From: Eremophila alpestris peregrina
Lineage: Eukaryota; Chordata; Aves; Passeriformes; Alaudidae
NCBI GenBank assembly: GCA_009792885.1
Contig: WMCF01000018.1
Location: 8,585,307-8,649,306 of the forward strand
Direction: 5' to 3'
Length of the DNA stretch: 64,000 nt
A model generated the notes under the pieces. It made no database searches. It was not told the origin of the DNA and was given only the letters and a program-made list of their open reading frames with translations. Within the stretch, counting starts at the first letter, position 1. Each line of letters opens with the position of its first letter. The position numbers and the translations under genes were made by a program. Below are positions 1-12,544 of the stretch, piece after piece.

Positions 1-2196
1 GATCTTATGGCTGAGAAAGAAGGGAATAATACATTTTGGAGCAGACAGAAGATGGAGCAGGTGCTACATAAACTCTTCCACATTAAAATGACATTGTCTG
101 GACACTGGCTGTTAAATTGCTCCAGACACAGGCATGACTTCAGCACCATGTTCAAAAAAACATTACTGAAGTAATAAATTGAGAAATGCGCTCATTTAAG
201 TGAAGTTTTTTTGCCAAAAATTCTCTACTCAAAATTTCCAAACAAGGAAAGTTACTGAGTGCAAGCAGAGTGCTGATTGCCAAGTCATCTTTGCTTGCAA
301 CTGAGCTCAGATCAAGATGTAGAATAAAACAAACTAATCAATCATGTGTTACCTGCATTTGACTTGAAAAATTACTGTGATTAATGAGGAACCTGCTTGA
401 AAGACTTTGTCCTCTTTTTTTGCTGAAATTTTTATATCTGTGTATTCCCTCTTCTGACATTTTCTCCTAAAGAAGGCAAATTTCCCTCAGAGACTCAGTG
501 GCACTGGTTCTCCTTCTGAGCATAAACATGATTAACTCTGATATATAAAGTTCTTCAGAAGCAACTTTAAAACATCCAGAAATTTTCCACTGTAATTGAG
601 GGAGTGTTTCCCTTTACTTCAAGAACAATACCAGACTGAAAATGTCTGAAACTGATAAAAGCAATCAGATTCTGGGGTATTGTATAAGCTGTTGTTGCAG
701 AGTCTGTTTTCATAACTTAATTTTAATTTCAAATACAGAAATAAATAAATAGTATTGGTATTGAATTCTTTGAATATGCTGCTACTGTGAACAAAAATGC
801 AACAATTTTCACCACTATTTTGCTCTGGTATGTCCATCCTCTAAAGGAATAACATAAACTATGCATATATGCTTTACTGGGGAAAAATTGGAATCTCCTT
901 ACTTCACTCTGACATAATTTTGGAAAAGAATCACTGTGTAATTACTGTGTTAAATGTCAGTAGTTTATTAATGTTGAAGAAATAAATACAGCTACAAAAA
1001 CACTTGGGGAGGGCAGAAATATCTTCTCTTGTTATCTGCATCAAGCCAGTACTGAACATTTTGATAGACAACAGTCCTAAGGACATCAGCTCACAGCACT
1101 CTGAGTATTTTTTATGCTTAAGTATAAAAACTATCCATCTATCTAAACTATCTGTCTCAGCACCAGAACTCAATGTCTTCCCATCTACCTCTAATAACAT
1201 AAAATCAGACAGCAGCTAAGACAGATTTCTTCTTCCTTAGACAGAGAGAAAGAAAATAGAGGATAAAATAAAAAAATAAATTCAGAAGGGCAATCAAGAA
1301 CTGGAAACTTCTTAATATTTAAGAGGTTTTGATGCATGATGAAAAAGCAAACTGGAGAAAATTTGGAAAACCAAATAAAACCATGTAAAACATACATGTT
1401 AATAATATATGTACAAAGAGCCATGGATAAGGACATGGAGAAAGAAGGAAAGATTTCTAAGGGGCAGGAATGCAATTCCTTGAGTAGCAAACACACAATT
1501 TTAATGAGTTGTTTTTAATGACTTGACACAATTAAATGACTTGTTTACTTCAAAATTCGCCAAGGAGAAGAGAAGACAGGTGCCATTAAGAAAATTTCTC
1601 CCCAGGAGACACAGAGCCCTGCTGAGACTCACAGTGAGATAAAATAAAATAGCATACAAATGGGAATAAAGGCTTGCCAGAACAGATAATCAAGAAATCA
1701 AACTGCTAGAAGATGCAACGAAAAGAACCCTCCTGGAATTCTAATAAAAGTGCTTAATTAGATGGGAAAAGCTCTTCCATTCATCCAGGCTCCTCCACTA
1801 TTAAATATTTAATTCTCGCTCACACACACACATATTTTCCTTACAGCACTTTTCAGTGAACAAATGTAGAAGGAGGTGATGAAAGCAATTTGAACTTATT
1901 AATTTCAGCTGCAGATGCACATCAATTCATCAGCTGCTCTTAAAAACATCAGTGCTCACCAACCATTTTTTTCCAAGAAGAACAAGTTCCATGAATCTAG
2001 CTTATAAAAGCCAAAAAGCAAGGGAATCTCAAACTATTTTCTCTGATTTGGCAATTCTTTTGGATTCAGGCCAATAATATAAGCTCAGAGGTCTTTTTTT
2101 TTTATTATAGTCTGCCTGTGTCTGTAACCCCCCCATCAATGTAATATTGGTACTGAACCTGCAAAACCTTGCACTTTACTGATACCATCTTCAAAT

Positions 2197-2275
2197 TATA
2201 GAATCACAGAATGGTTTGGCTGGAGGGGACTTTAAAATTCATTCAGTCCCAGCCCCCCTGCCATGGACAACGACA
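2197..2275 (-). mobile_element. CR1 LINE 3' fragment
   Basis: The plus strand reads TATAGAATCACAGAATGG, then TTTGGCTGGAGGGGAC and CCCCTGCCATGG. This is the reverse complement of the CR1 3' untranslated end, so the element lies on the minus strand. About 80 bases are recognisable, which is a heavily 5'-truncated copy, the usual state of avian CR1. Confidence 0.85.
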
Positions 2276-5200
2276 CAAAAATCAATCACTTGTCAGAAAA
2301 GGAGCCACCAACTCCCACTGGTAATGGTATAAAATGATGGCACAGACCTGCCTTTCTAGTCTAAAAAAAAAAAGATTTAAAAGTGCATCAGAGACTGGTG
2401 CAGAGCTCTGGGTTGCAGTGATGCAGGCTGGGGGACTCCAAAACACTGATCAAAACCTCTGCATTTCCCCGAGTAAGCAAACAGTGGAAATGGACCTTGG
2501 GCACTGGTAACATTTAAAATGATGACATTATCATGTTCCTCATGTGACCCTTCTAAATCACACCAGACAGAGTGGATTTTTACTGTATTTTTAAAGGGAA
2601 CTTTTGTTCCTGGAGTCATATTTTGTCTCCTAAAGAGACAAAGAGAGGCGATAGCACTCAGGTGATAAACGCAACCACTTAAAAGCAATTTTCTCTTACT
2701 CCTGTAATTTTCTTTTACTGTGTAGATCTTTCTCAGCCAGCTCTGACCTCAGGGCTATGCAAGGCATGAGGCAAGGCACTGGATTTACCAGGGTTTCATT
2801 AGTATTTATCTCCAACAGAGGCATGAAAAAATGAAAATCGAAATATTTGAATGCTGTGAAGAAGGCTAGTCAGAATTGCAGCTAGCCAAAGATCAGGTAT
2901 TCAAAATATGGTGGGAAAAATGCAGGTTGAAGAGAAACAACTTGGTAAGCACTGAGATGTTTAAGAATGAACTGGGAAGATCTTCTGGATGAGCCTGGAT
3001 TGAGTGTGGTTCTTCTGAGCATCTCAGGAATCTACAGGAAAATCTCAATCTACAGCAAAGGCTGTTTGTGAAGAAACCTGAGCATTTTCCACCCAGCCAA
3101 CCTTGTCTGACCTTAAAGCACTAATAAAAATATGGCACCATGATGTGACGCCTGCAGAGAGCAGTATGGGATTATTAATACATAAAATGAGACACAGGAA
3201 TGATCCCCTGCCACCAGAGACAGCACAAGTGCCTCGTTACCATGAGACTTCACTTGCCATTAGGTCACACTTCTAATTGGGCAAGAGATTGATTCCTGGG
3301 CTTGTGCTCTAAAATAATTTTACAGCCTGTGTTACTTGGTTTCAAACCGAACCGGAATGACTCAGTATTCTCTGTTTTCTTTTTGAAAACTTAAGTCTTT
3401 CAGCAAATCTTATTCCTTTTCATGTCAGCAGGATTAGGAGATCCTGGAGGTTTGTGTGTAGGTTCTCAGGAATATTGAAACAACTTTCTGAAAAGCCTCT
3501 CCCCACACAGACTGTGTCATCATCAGTTTAAATTAACAAGGCACACATTTATTTGTGTCATTATTTCCATTTTTTATCAACAGTGATGTGATCAGTTCTA
3601 AACACCAACACAACTGGCCTGGTTTTGGGTATGTTTTGGAAGTGGGTGGAAAAATATTCTCCTTATTCAAAGGACAAAACCACCACTCTAGCTCTGCACT
3701 TCTGCCCCTAACAGAGATGTATAAACCTGAAATACCCACACAAAAGGGAATGCTTGCAATTGAAAGGGGCTATAACATCTGCCCCCAGGGCTCTGCACGT
3801 GGAAGGTCCTTTCAATCCTCCTACCTCCTCATGTGTGACATGGGAAAGCAACTTTTTCTGTTCCAGCCTTATCTCCTCAAATTCCCAGTGAAGCATTCAG
3901 TAAATGTTATGGTAAGGGGTGAAGAGGCATCAAGGCTGGAGTGACACAGGTACTCTGTCACCTTTGCCATAGGGAGACTTTCTCAGTGGTCACTGGGCCA
4001 AGGAAAATTCTGGCTGTAGCACCCATTTTCCACCCAGAGGTCCTCTCTTGCTTTCCAAAATATCCCCATACTCTTCTTCACCATATGTGTTGAGCTCCAC
4101 AGGGGTTCAGGATTCCCATTTTGAGATAAGGAATTTTTAGACTAATAAATTTGGTTACCTGTAGAGGTAGCACCAAGCACAGGGAGCCCCAGGACAGGCT
4201 GGGCTGCACAGGAGCTGTGGCATGGATTGGCACATATTTCTGAGAGGTGGGGCACTGTGCAGTCCTCAGTGGCTGGCACAGGTCCCTGTATGGCCCTCAC
4301 TATGTGACCTGAGCCCAGGACCCATTAAACCCCACAACAGTGAGGAGATGCCCATGATCTTGCAGGTTTGGGTCCTCAAAGATGACTTTGTTTCACAAGT
4401 CCACAAGCCAAACAAGTCTGCTTATTGTAGGATGCACATTCTTTGTGCTGTGTAATCAAACAGCAGAGCACTGAGAGTTTGATGGGCTGAAAGTTTATCA
4501 CCTCACCACAGCAAGGAATAATCAAGGCTCACCCTGAAGGGTGTCTCTGCAGCCCCACAGCACTGGAGCAAACCCAGCTCCATGGGGAAAAATGTGTTTC
4601 TTGTCCATGTCCTTCCATGGAGTGAAAATTCCATCTAGGACCTTGAACATTAGGGCAAAATGCAAACAAAAATTCCTGATTCCCACTATGAAAATCCATC
4701 TACAATTTTATTCCTGGGAAGGTGATGCATAGAAGCAGCAATTTTACAGGCTGTGGTTAGTCAGGGTTCTGCATCATCTTTTTATAAATTCTCTTTCATC
4801 CACCTTTATTTCCTTTTTCTGTCAAAACTCTGTACTAACTCAACCTTACTGAGCATGAAAAAGGAGGAATATCCATGCCAAGGAGCTGAATTTTGGTGGT
4901 GGCAGTCAGGAATGAGCCCTCCAGCAGTGACTGTGGTTTGGAGGCTGACCACAGCCTGGGGTCCAGAGGGGGTTCATTCATCCTGAGGCAAGAAAACACT
5001 TCCAAGTGCAGACATATTTCTCACCACTGAAACACATTTTATTCACAATTTAGACTTTAATAGGAACCCTGCCTCCATTTCAGGGGGTGCTGTCTCAGAA
5101 AAACTCAATGGGAAAATTTGCTTCAAGCCTTTCTTCTTTTTTTTTTTCCTTTTTGATGAGCCATAAGCTACTGACCTTTTCTGTAACATAAGGAGGTTGG

Positions 5201-6390
5201 TTGCTGAGCTTTTCTCTGTTAAAGTGCTAACATTTGTGTCTAACTATTAATTACCCAAGTGCTTTTTTCTTTTTTTTAGTCATTACTCTAATTCTTAATA
5301 TCAAATCCTCCCCTCAGGGGACCATTCCTTATTATTATCACTATACATGGTTTCTAAGGTGTCCACCCACATCACAACTGATTCTGGAAGAAAGAAGCTT
5401 GTGGCAGGAATTGCTTTGCCTACACAAGAAAGGAACATTTCACACTAATGACAAATAAATGCTGTGCAGTGACCAACCAGGGCGAGCGAGTGGCAAATCC
5501 CCTGGGGAAGTGATGTGGTGTTGAGCTGCTGAAGTGGATTTCCTCCCACCAGCACAGCCAAGAGTCCTTCCTGACCTGCCTTCCAGGCTGAGCTGCCTTC
5601 AACCTGCCACAGCTTGGAAGTGAGTGATGCTCAAACAGAAGCTTTGCTTAATGAAATGCTGCTTCTTCCTTTTCAAAGGGGCCCAAAGTGTTATTCACGA
5701 GCAATAAGCTGGGATGTGATTTAACCACTGTTCCAGTGATTTACAGAGTGTTTAATTCAGAAGATTGTAAAAAGAAAGAAGCCAAACAGCTCCATCAGGG
5801 CTTGAGGCAGATGCCAGCAAACTCAGATGAAAAATTCCTGTCCACATCAGAGGATGTAAGGTCAAGCTCCAGGATCAAGCTGCCAAATGTGACCATTCCA
5901 AGGGCCAGTTTTCTGTTGTCAAAATGCAACTGAAAAAGCATCAGGCACCATGAGGATGCTCTTATTTATAGTCTGGCATAAAAACCTCCACACTGTGCAG
6001 AAGTGCCTTAATTAAAGATATAAACTACCTCAAAATGCGATAAAATCTATAGAATGAGAATTGTTAGAGAAGGAGGAAAGAAGTAGCAGGTTCTTCATGA
6101 ACTGCAGAATACATTTTTTTACTTATTTAACAAATTTCACATTTTCATTTGGTTTTACATACCTTTTCATAAAGATTTTATTTCAACCTCTACAGATCCT
6201 TCTTGGGGGAAAATATTCATCTGCTCTAAGTAAAATTCAATTAGCTGAAAACGGGCTTTATTAAATACTGTACTTTTTCCTCTTAAAATAAAATGTGGGC
6301 AACTAGTACAAGTTTATAAATGTCAGAGTGAAATTGTGCAGCAGTCTGTACAACAATTATCACATTTTGCCTCCATTGAGTAAATGCAAT

Positions 6391-6465
6391 TTCTCTTCTT
6401 GCTTTGCAGATGGGGACACTGAGGCACAGGATTTTTTAGAGCTGCAGACACAATGCATAACAGGC
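6391..6465 (+). repeat. MIR-like SINE relic
   Basis: TTTGCAGATGGGGACACTGA followed by GGCACAGG resembles the MIR core (ACAGATGAGGAAACTGAGGC...), and the downstream bases are compatible with a decayed MIR 3' part. MIRs are old amniote-wide SINEs, so only a diverged copy is expected in a bird. The assignment rests on about 30 bases. Confidence 0.5.
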
Positions 6466-7844
6466 CAGATCAAAATAAAACAGAGCAGACTTGATTGAAT
6501 AGGCAGGTTTCTAAAGTAGATTCAGTTCCCTGAAGTTCTTCTATCTATGATTTTAAATAATAAATCACAATTTCTTTTTACTGACAACATGGAAATGGGA
6601 ACATGTGCTAGGGTAAATTTCTTGTCTTTCAAAATGTACAGTAGAATACATACAAAACTGATTATGTTTTCTCTAATTAACTTTAAAGTCCATCTCTTTC
6701 CTGCCACTGGCTTGTGAAAAAAAAATAAAAAAAGGAAGTAGGAAGAATAGTGAGAGCTCTGCAGAGAGATCTATAGACAGCACTTTGAAAATTTACTCAC
6801 AGTGAAGCCCTGGCTCAGTTCCTCTCCCTGTTATCACTTCTGTGGATCTCCAGCACGTTTTGTGCACTCACTCCACTCCTGGGACTCCTCTTGAAGTTAC
6901 TGGGGCTCAGCGTGGGGCACTCGTGCAGGATTTTACAGCCCTGTAAAATCCCTGGCAGTGCAGGCAGAGCTGAACTCAGCTCCAAGAGCACTCCTGCTAT
7001 GTGCTCACCATATTCCTCTGAGTACAACACAGAAATCCGGGAAGAAATCAGGATTCTGCTTAGGAGTAACTGTGCACAATTCCCTCCCTCTCAAGTCAAA
7101 ATCAGTGAGGAGTGGGAATAAGTGCTGATTTTCTCCCTGATCCTGGTAAGAACATTTGGAAGCTCTCACTGACATGTCCCAGCTGGATGTGCTAAGAGCT
7201 CCTTCAAGGGGGTCAGCACTAATCCCTGACACTTGGCTGTGCCCAGAGGGAAATAGCTCATGCAGAACTGGGAGATCTGAAAAAAGATATGTTTTATGCT
7301 GAGCTGTATTTGGGGGAATGCAAACACAACTGTAAAAAAGTGTAGCATTTCTCCTGGCCACAGCAAAAGATTAAATACAGAATTACCACCTTGGATATCC
7401 TATCCAAAATTAGCTCTTGCTGAAGACCTGCAGAGCCAGATCACACCAGTGGTCCAGAGCAGCATGCACTGGTGTGAAAACACCTTAACACTGGTGAAGG
7501 AAATCCTCCAGCTGGGTTAGGGAAACACTCTGCTCAGTCCCAGCCTGTCCATTAAAACTCTGAAGTAATTAAGATTTTTTCCCTTATTTCATTGAGGGAT
7601 GTGAATAAGATAATTCATATATTGGACCCACAAAAGAATAAAACAAATTTCAGTGCCGAGTTTTTGTAAGTAGATTATTGCCTGTACGGTTAAATTTTTA
7701 TTTTCCATAATTAGGAAAAATAATATTAGGAAATAACTGTATATGGTACTAGAGTCCCACATTATCCCAGCACCTTGCAGGAGAGCTCCCTGTTCCCCAC
7801 CTGGACCTGCAGATGCTATTTAGGCACCCATAAATTCCAAGCAG

Positions 7845-8250
7845 TTGGCAGCAGCAGCGCTGCCAGTGCAGCTCTGGGGTTATGAGGAAAGCCTGGCGAA
7901 AATATTTCTAACGAAGACAGCTGCAAGCAGTCATCAGCAGATAGATGTGAGAAGAGCCCAGAGAGGAGCAGATGGGACAGGATGGAGATGCTCATCCCAG
8001 GAACACGGGGCTGGTTCCACTAGATGGCAGCCGGCGCCAGCACCGCGTTTTGGGGCGAGCAGCAGCAGCAGCAGAGTCGGTGAGAGGAAGGAAAGAGGAA
8101 CAGAACAGAACAGAAACAGAACTCCCTCCACATCCCCGCCCAGGAGAAGTGCGGAGCTCCCCCTGTGCAAACCATCAACCACGGGCCATTGGAAGCAGAA
8201 GGCAAATGAGTCAAAGCATTGGGGGTTCCGAGCCCGAATTCACCCAGAGG
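7845..8250. promoter_or_regulatory. CpG-rich intronic patch with a CAG run and a CTCF-like motif
   Basis: I count about 15 CpG dinucleotides in roughly 400 bases, twelve of them between 8001 and 8240, while flanking kilobases have very few. The patch includes GCCGGCGCC, a run of six CAG/GCA units near 8057-8074 and the CTCF-like motif at 8017-8031. A plus-strand open frame of 141 codons (7845-8270) crosses it but shows no domain and is low in complexity. A small intronic CpG island, insulator or enhancer is plausible. No promoter elements are certain. Confidence 0.4.
8017..8031 (+). promoter_or_regulatory. Candidate CTCF-binding site
   Basis: CCACTAGATGGCAGC fits all 15 positions of the core CTCF pattern CCASYAGRKGGCRSY. 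It sits in the centre of the CpG-rich patch. The motif match is seen directly; occupancy is inferred. Confidence 0.5.
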
Positions 8251-10040
8251 CTGTGAGAAAGCTGAAATAACAGAAGGGAAGTACTAATTCTGTGTGATCT
8301 TTTTCTTCTACCTCAGGCTTATTTTAATTTTTAAATCAGATCCTTTGAGTCTATGTCAGTGGCATCTATTAGTTGTCCTATACAGACCCAGTGTGAGGAG
8401 TTTGACAACAGCTCTTGAGGAAAAATGTTGCAGTCCTGTATAAAATACCATTTGGGAACATATGTACTGAGGACATTCCCAAATTGGTTTGTCAAACTTA
8501 TTGAGAGCTCAAAATGAAATCTGGAAAACATTGGTATGAGCTCCTTTTGACTTCAGGCACAGCCTGAATCTGGAAGTCTGCAGAACGTGGCAAAATAATT
8601 AGAAAATTCCCTTTAAAAAACAATTTATGCTGGCAGAATAATGGCATGCCATTTAAAAAGTGATGCCAGAGATTAGGTTAATTGGCTTCCTTATTAGTTA
8701 GCCTCAGCAGGGGGGTAGCAAGGGGGTGCAAAAACTAAATTGCCTGGCCTTCCTGATGAGGCAGATCACAGCTGAGGATGGGGAGCAGGATAAAGAAAGT
8801 GGCACTGTCACAGCCTGTTTCCTGTCTGCTGAGCAGGAGGGACACTGTGGAGGGGAGGGAGTTTGTTCCCCAGCAGTCACTGCCTCGGCCACTGAGCTGG
8901 AGAGATGCCGAGGGCCACGGGCACACACCCACAGGGTGCAAAGCTGTGCCTGCTTGCAGGAGAGGAAAAACTGAAAACAGTTTGTAAAATTCGCAAAGGG
9001 GTCGTTGCTCAGTGCAGAATTTTGTCACTCCTGTCATTGACAGGTGGAGGACAAGGGTGGCTGCTTGTGGATGGCAAATTCAATCATCACCAAAGAGCCT
9101 GGAATGTCAAACTGAACCTTGTGCTGTGTCAGTGTGCTGTGCCCTGCCCTCGACAACCCTCATCCACAGATATCCATCAGAGCAATATTCCTGTGTTAAA
9201 TAGGTGATAAAGAGGTTTTTATCCCCTCATCCAACAGAGGCTCTACTCTCAGCTGATGCATTTCACTACCTGTTACATCACGTTCATTGTTCACCTCCTA
9301 GACCTGTCTGGAAGGATAAATGCCCATGTTCCATGGAAATGGCACATGCACCATGATCACCTGGAAGGTCAGTGAAATTGTCACTCCACAATATAGTTTA
9401 CAATGCCTGTGCACGTATCTAAAAGCCTGAACTCTGCAAACCACACCTTTACCAATAAAACATTCAGTGATGCTTCCAGCCCTTCTTCAGCTTGTGCTCT
9501 CCTGATCCAGCAGCACATCATGCTGTGGGGACAATGCCTGGCACACCTGTGTGCCTTCTGGTGTGTTCTCACTTTCCAGATTCCTCCTTTATGCTGGAAA
9601 CTTCTCCTCTGATACATCCAACCCTTCAGTTTCCTGCACCATTGCCCAACCAAACACAGAGAGCAAGGGGAACCACAGCTGGGGGCACAATAGAGTTGAA
9701 GCTGGGGGGAATGAGGAGCTGGTTGCCAGGGACATAGAAAGATCATACAGTAGTAGAAAACTGCTTGGACCACTGTATTGTTATTTTTTTAGCATTTCTA
9801 ATACATGCTATGCATGATACTTCTATTTATTCCACCTTTGTTTTGTCTGGAATAGAACTCTGCTGTCAGTCAAGCCTCTCTTGCTCGTAGCCAGGTTTGC
9901 TGCAGACACAAAGCTTATGTGCTCATGCTGTGTCTTCATCCTGTTGCTGAACACTGTCAGCCCACAAGCCACTACTCAGATCCATTGCCAGAAAGATTTC
10001 AGGAGTTTTCAAAAACTTAGCATATTGAGTAAATTCCTGG

Positions 10041-10171
10041 AAAAAACCCAGCCCAACCAACCTACTAACCAACCAACACAAAACGAAACAGAACCAAACA
10101 AAACAAACAGAAACACACCAGAACAAAAACAAACAAACAAAAAACACACACGCACAAAAACCCTACCCCCC
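10041..10171. repeat. CAAA/CCAA-rich low-complexity tract
   Basis: About 130 bases almost without T, made of CCAA, CAAAA and ACACAC units, ending in a run of C. On the sense strand of DPP6 it is T/G-rich. It is complementary in composition to the TTTG-rich tract about 320 bases to the right. Confidence 0.85.
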
Positions 10172-10490
10172 AAATGAAAAGAAAGCAAAAAACAAAGAGC
10201 ACATTGCAGCAGGGAAGGGAAGAGACTGAAGAAATCTGGAGTGTGTCACATGGACACTATGGTGAGAAATCCCCTAATTTCCATGTTCCAACCATTCATG
10301 GAAACAATTTAACATCAAGCTCTTGCTTTTTTTATGATGAGCAGATCACTAGATGCAAGCTGGAGTGAAGCAAGCTGCACAAGCTCCAGGGCTCAATGAT
10401 TTTAAATCATGTATGTCTCTAGTATCCATTTTTTTTTGTATAAAGTATTGTTTGTCTGTCACTAAGTAGAAGACAAAGAAGTTGTTTTAG

Positions 10491-10580
10491 CTTTGTTGTT
10501 GTTGTTTGAGGGTTTTTTTGGGTTGCAGGTTTTTTGTTGGTTGTTTTGTTTGTTTTCTCCTGTTAATTTTTTTTGGTTTG
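10491..10580. repeat. TTTG/TTG-rich low-complexity tract
   Basis: About 90 bases of GTT, TTTG and TTGG units on the plus strand with two T/G runs, GGGTTTTTTTGGG and TTTTTTGTTGG. On the DPP6 sense strand it is A/C-rich. It can pair imperfectly with the tract at 10041-10171. Confidence 0.8.
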
Positions 10581-11065
10581 TGCATGGATGTGTGTGGACT
10601 GGTATGCTGAGACAAATCCTTCAGGAGCACCTGAATGTAGCTAGGATTTTTATGCAGACAAAATGCTGAGAGATGTCTTAATATCTGTACTTCTCTATTG
10701 TTAAACTCACTGGTTACTGCACAAAAAAACTGGATTGGAAAGAGGGCAGGGAACTAAAAAATGTAGGTGTTGGAATATCTGATTTCCAGGCCTTTTGCCC
10801 TTAAGACATCATACCCCTGTTAAAAAATAAGTTCCCTTGAGGGCTGCCCAGTGGGAATGCTGCTGATCCAGGTGGGTGCTCAGAACAGCAGAAAGCAGTA
10901 GGGAACACTGAGCACACAGGCATGGCCAGGACCCTGCCCTCTCTCCCAGGGCAAGCCCTTGGAGGCAGAAATTAACAGGTTTTTAGGACATGTTCCAGTG
11001 TTTTCCTGAGTCCCAGCCCATTTAATACAGTTGTATTGGTGAGAGAAAGCAGCCAGGAACTGAAA

Positions 11066-11235
11066 GGGGAGGTTCACACTGGATATAAGGAGAAACCTCC
11101 TGCCCTTAAGGACAGTCAGGCAGTGTGACAGGTTGCCCAGTGAGGCTGGGCAGTCCCCATCCCTGCAGGTTTTCAAACTCCACCTGGATAAACCTCTGAG
11201 TAACCTGCTTTGAGCAGGAGGATGGCCCTTGGAAG
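11066..11235 (+). mobile_element. CR1 LINE fragment (3' UTR region, terminus lost)
   Basis: Phrases such as GGTTCACACTGGATATAAGG, AGTCCCCATCCCTGCAGG and AAACCTCTGAGTAACCTGCT are the forward-orientation CR1 3' region. The terminal ATTCTATGA repeats are not present, so the copy is truncated at both ends. Confidence 0.82.
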
Positions 11236-11752
11236 AGTGTTCCCAGCCTGAGTTACCTGGTGAGCCTATAATCACCAGGTATACAAACCAGAAGGAGTTT
11301 TTTAAGTCTTCCATGTTTTGCCAGCTATTTCAAAGATCCAAAATACCTACTGTCTGTTTAGCCATAATGTATAGTAATGGCAACTAGAAGACTCTCAGCA
11401 AGTATTTAAATGAGTCATGTGCAGTGCAGTACAGAAATGGCAGAGCACAACTCCATTGTCCCTATTTATCATTTCTGCACAGTTGTAAGTTTAAGATACT
11501 TAAAACACACAACCTGCCTGCACCTTCCTGGCTTTTAGATTCATATTTAGTAACAATGACTTGAGGAATTTTGCTGTGTAAGTTCTGCATTTCCATTGGT
11601 GCTGTTGAAATGTCACCCTGAAATGCTCTGTTCCAGCATGTGTGACTCTGGTATGGAGGCATCCCATTCCTGAGCAGCTGGGCCACTGCTTGGATTGCAT
11701 ATAGGAAAAGAACGTATATTTTAAGGGAAAAGAAGGTAGACACTAAGAGAAA

Positions 11753-11764
11753 CCCTAACCCTAA
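11753..11764. repeat. Two telomere-type hexamers (CCCTAA)2
   Basis: CCCTAACCCTAA, flanked by AAA and by a degenerate ACTCTAA. It is very short and could be chance or a remnant interstitial telomeric site. Confidence 0.45.
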
Positions 11765-11889
11765 ACTCTAAAGAAACAAGGCAGGTGACATGAGGGGCTG
11801 GGTGATGGAGTTGGAATCACAGGCACCACAAAGTGTAAAAAGGGGGATTTTTAAAAACTGCAACTAATCAAAGCTAAATAATCAAATAA

Positions 11890-12291
11890 TCATAGAATGA
11901 TTAAATGGTTTGTGTTGGAAGGGACCTTAAAATCATCCAGTTCCAATCCTCCTGCCCTGGGCAGGGACACCTTCCACCAGACCAGGTTGCTCAGAGCCCC
12001 ACCCAAACTTACTTTGAACACTCCCATGGGTGGGGCAGCCACGATGCTTCTGGGCATCCTGTGCTAGGCTGTATAACACTCACAGGAAAGAATTTATTCC
12101 CCATATAGAGTCTAAACATGCCCCTTTTCAATGTGAAGCCTTGTCCCAACACTCCATGCCCTTGTACAAAGTCCCTCTCCAGATCACTTCAGGCCCCCTT
12201 CAGGCACTGAGAGGCTGCAATGAAATCTCCCCAGAGCCTTCTCCTCTCCAGTGCTCTGGTGAGTGGCCAACCACGGCTCTCAGCCAGGCAC
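11890..12291 (-). mobile_element. CR1 LINE 3' fragment, about 400 bases
   Basis: It starts TCATAGAATGATTAAATGG and continues through GGAAGGGACCTTAAAATCAT, CTGGGCAGGGACACCTTCCA and GAAAGAATTTATTCCCCATA to CCTTCTCCTCTCCAGTGCTC. This is the full order of motifs in the reverse complement of the CR1 3' part. It is the longest CR1 copy in the window and ends about 250 bases from the 53-base exon. Confidence 0.92.
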
Positions 12292-12544
12292 CACCACATC
12301 TATATTCTAGACAAAAACCCTGAAATCTTGAATATGAAATTCATGTAGACTGAACTCTCTGGGGAAGCTGAGTCCTTCTGTTTCCAGACTTCATCATCTT
12401 TTGCACAGCACAGAGCTCAGGGGATGCTGAAAGCCAGGCCATTGCAAAGGGCTGTCACAGGAAACCATTTGTTACAAATACACATTGTTTTGCAGGATTC
12501 TTAATGGCTGAGTTTTTAAATGAAGACATTGAAAAATTGCTTAC

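Larger units (their letters stand above)
1..12544 (-). other. DPP6: DPP6 intron 6 (partial)
   Basis: This is the 5' part of the intron that follows the 53-base exon and it runs off the left edge. It contains CR1 fragments at 2197-2275, 11066-11235 and 11890-12291, a MIR-like relic at 6391-6465, a CpG-rich patch at 7845-8250, complementary CAAA-rich and TTTG-rich tracts at 10041-10171 and 10491-10580, and two telomere-type hexamers at 11753-11764. I looked for the next DPP6 exon on the minus strand and did not find it. Confidence 0.82.

Noticed and set aside
139..150. TTCAGCACCATG, the left half of an RE1/REST silencer site, attractive in a neuronal gene
   Set aside because: The right half (GGACAG) is absent, and a half-site of this length is expected about once by chance in 64 kb on two strands.
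9923..10147. Hydrophobic minus-strand frame rich in Phe, Val and Cys that looks like a membrane protein
   Set aside because: It is the complement of the CAAA-rich low-complexity tract.
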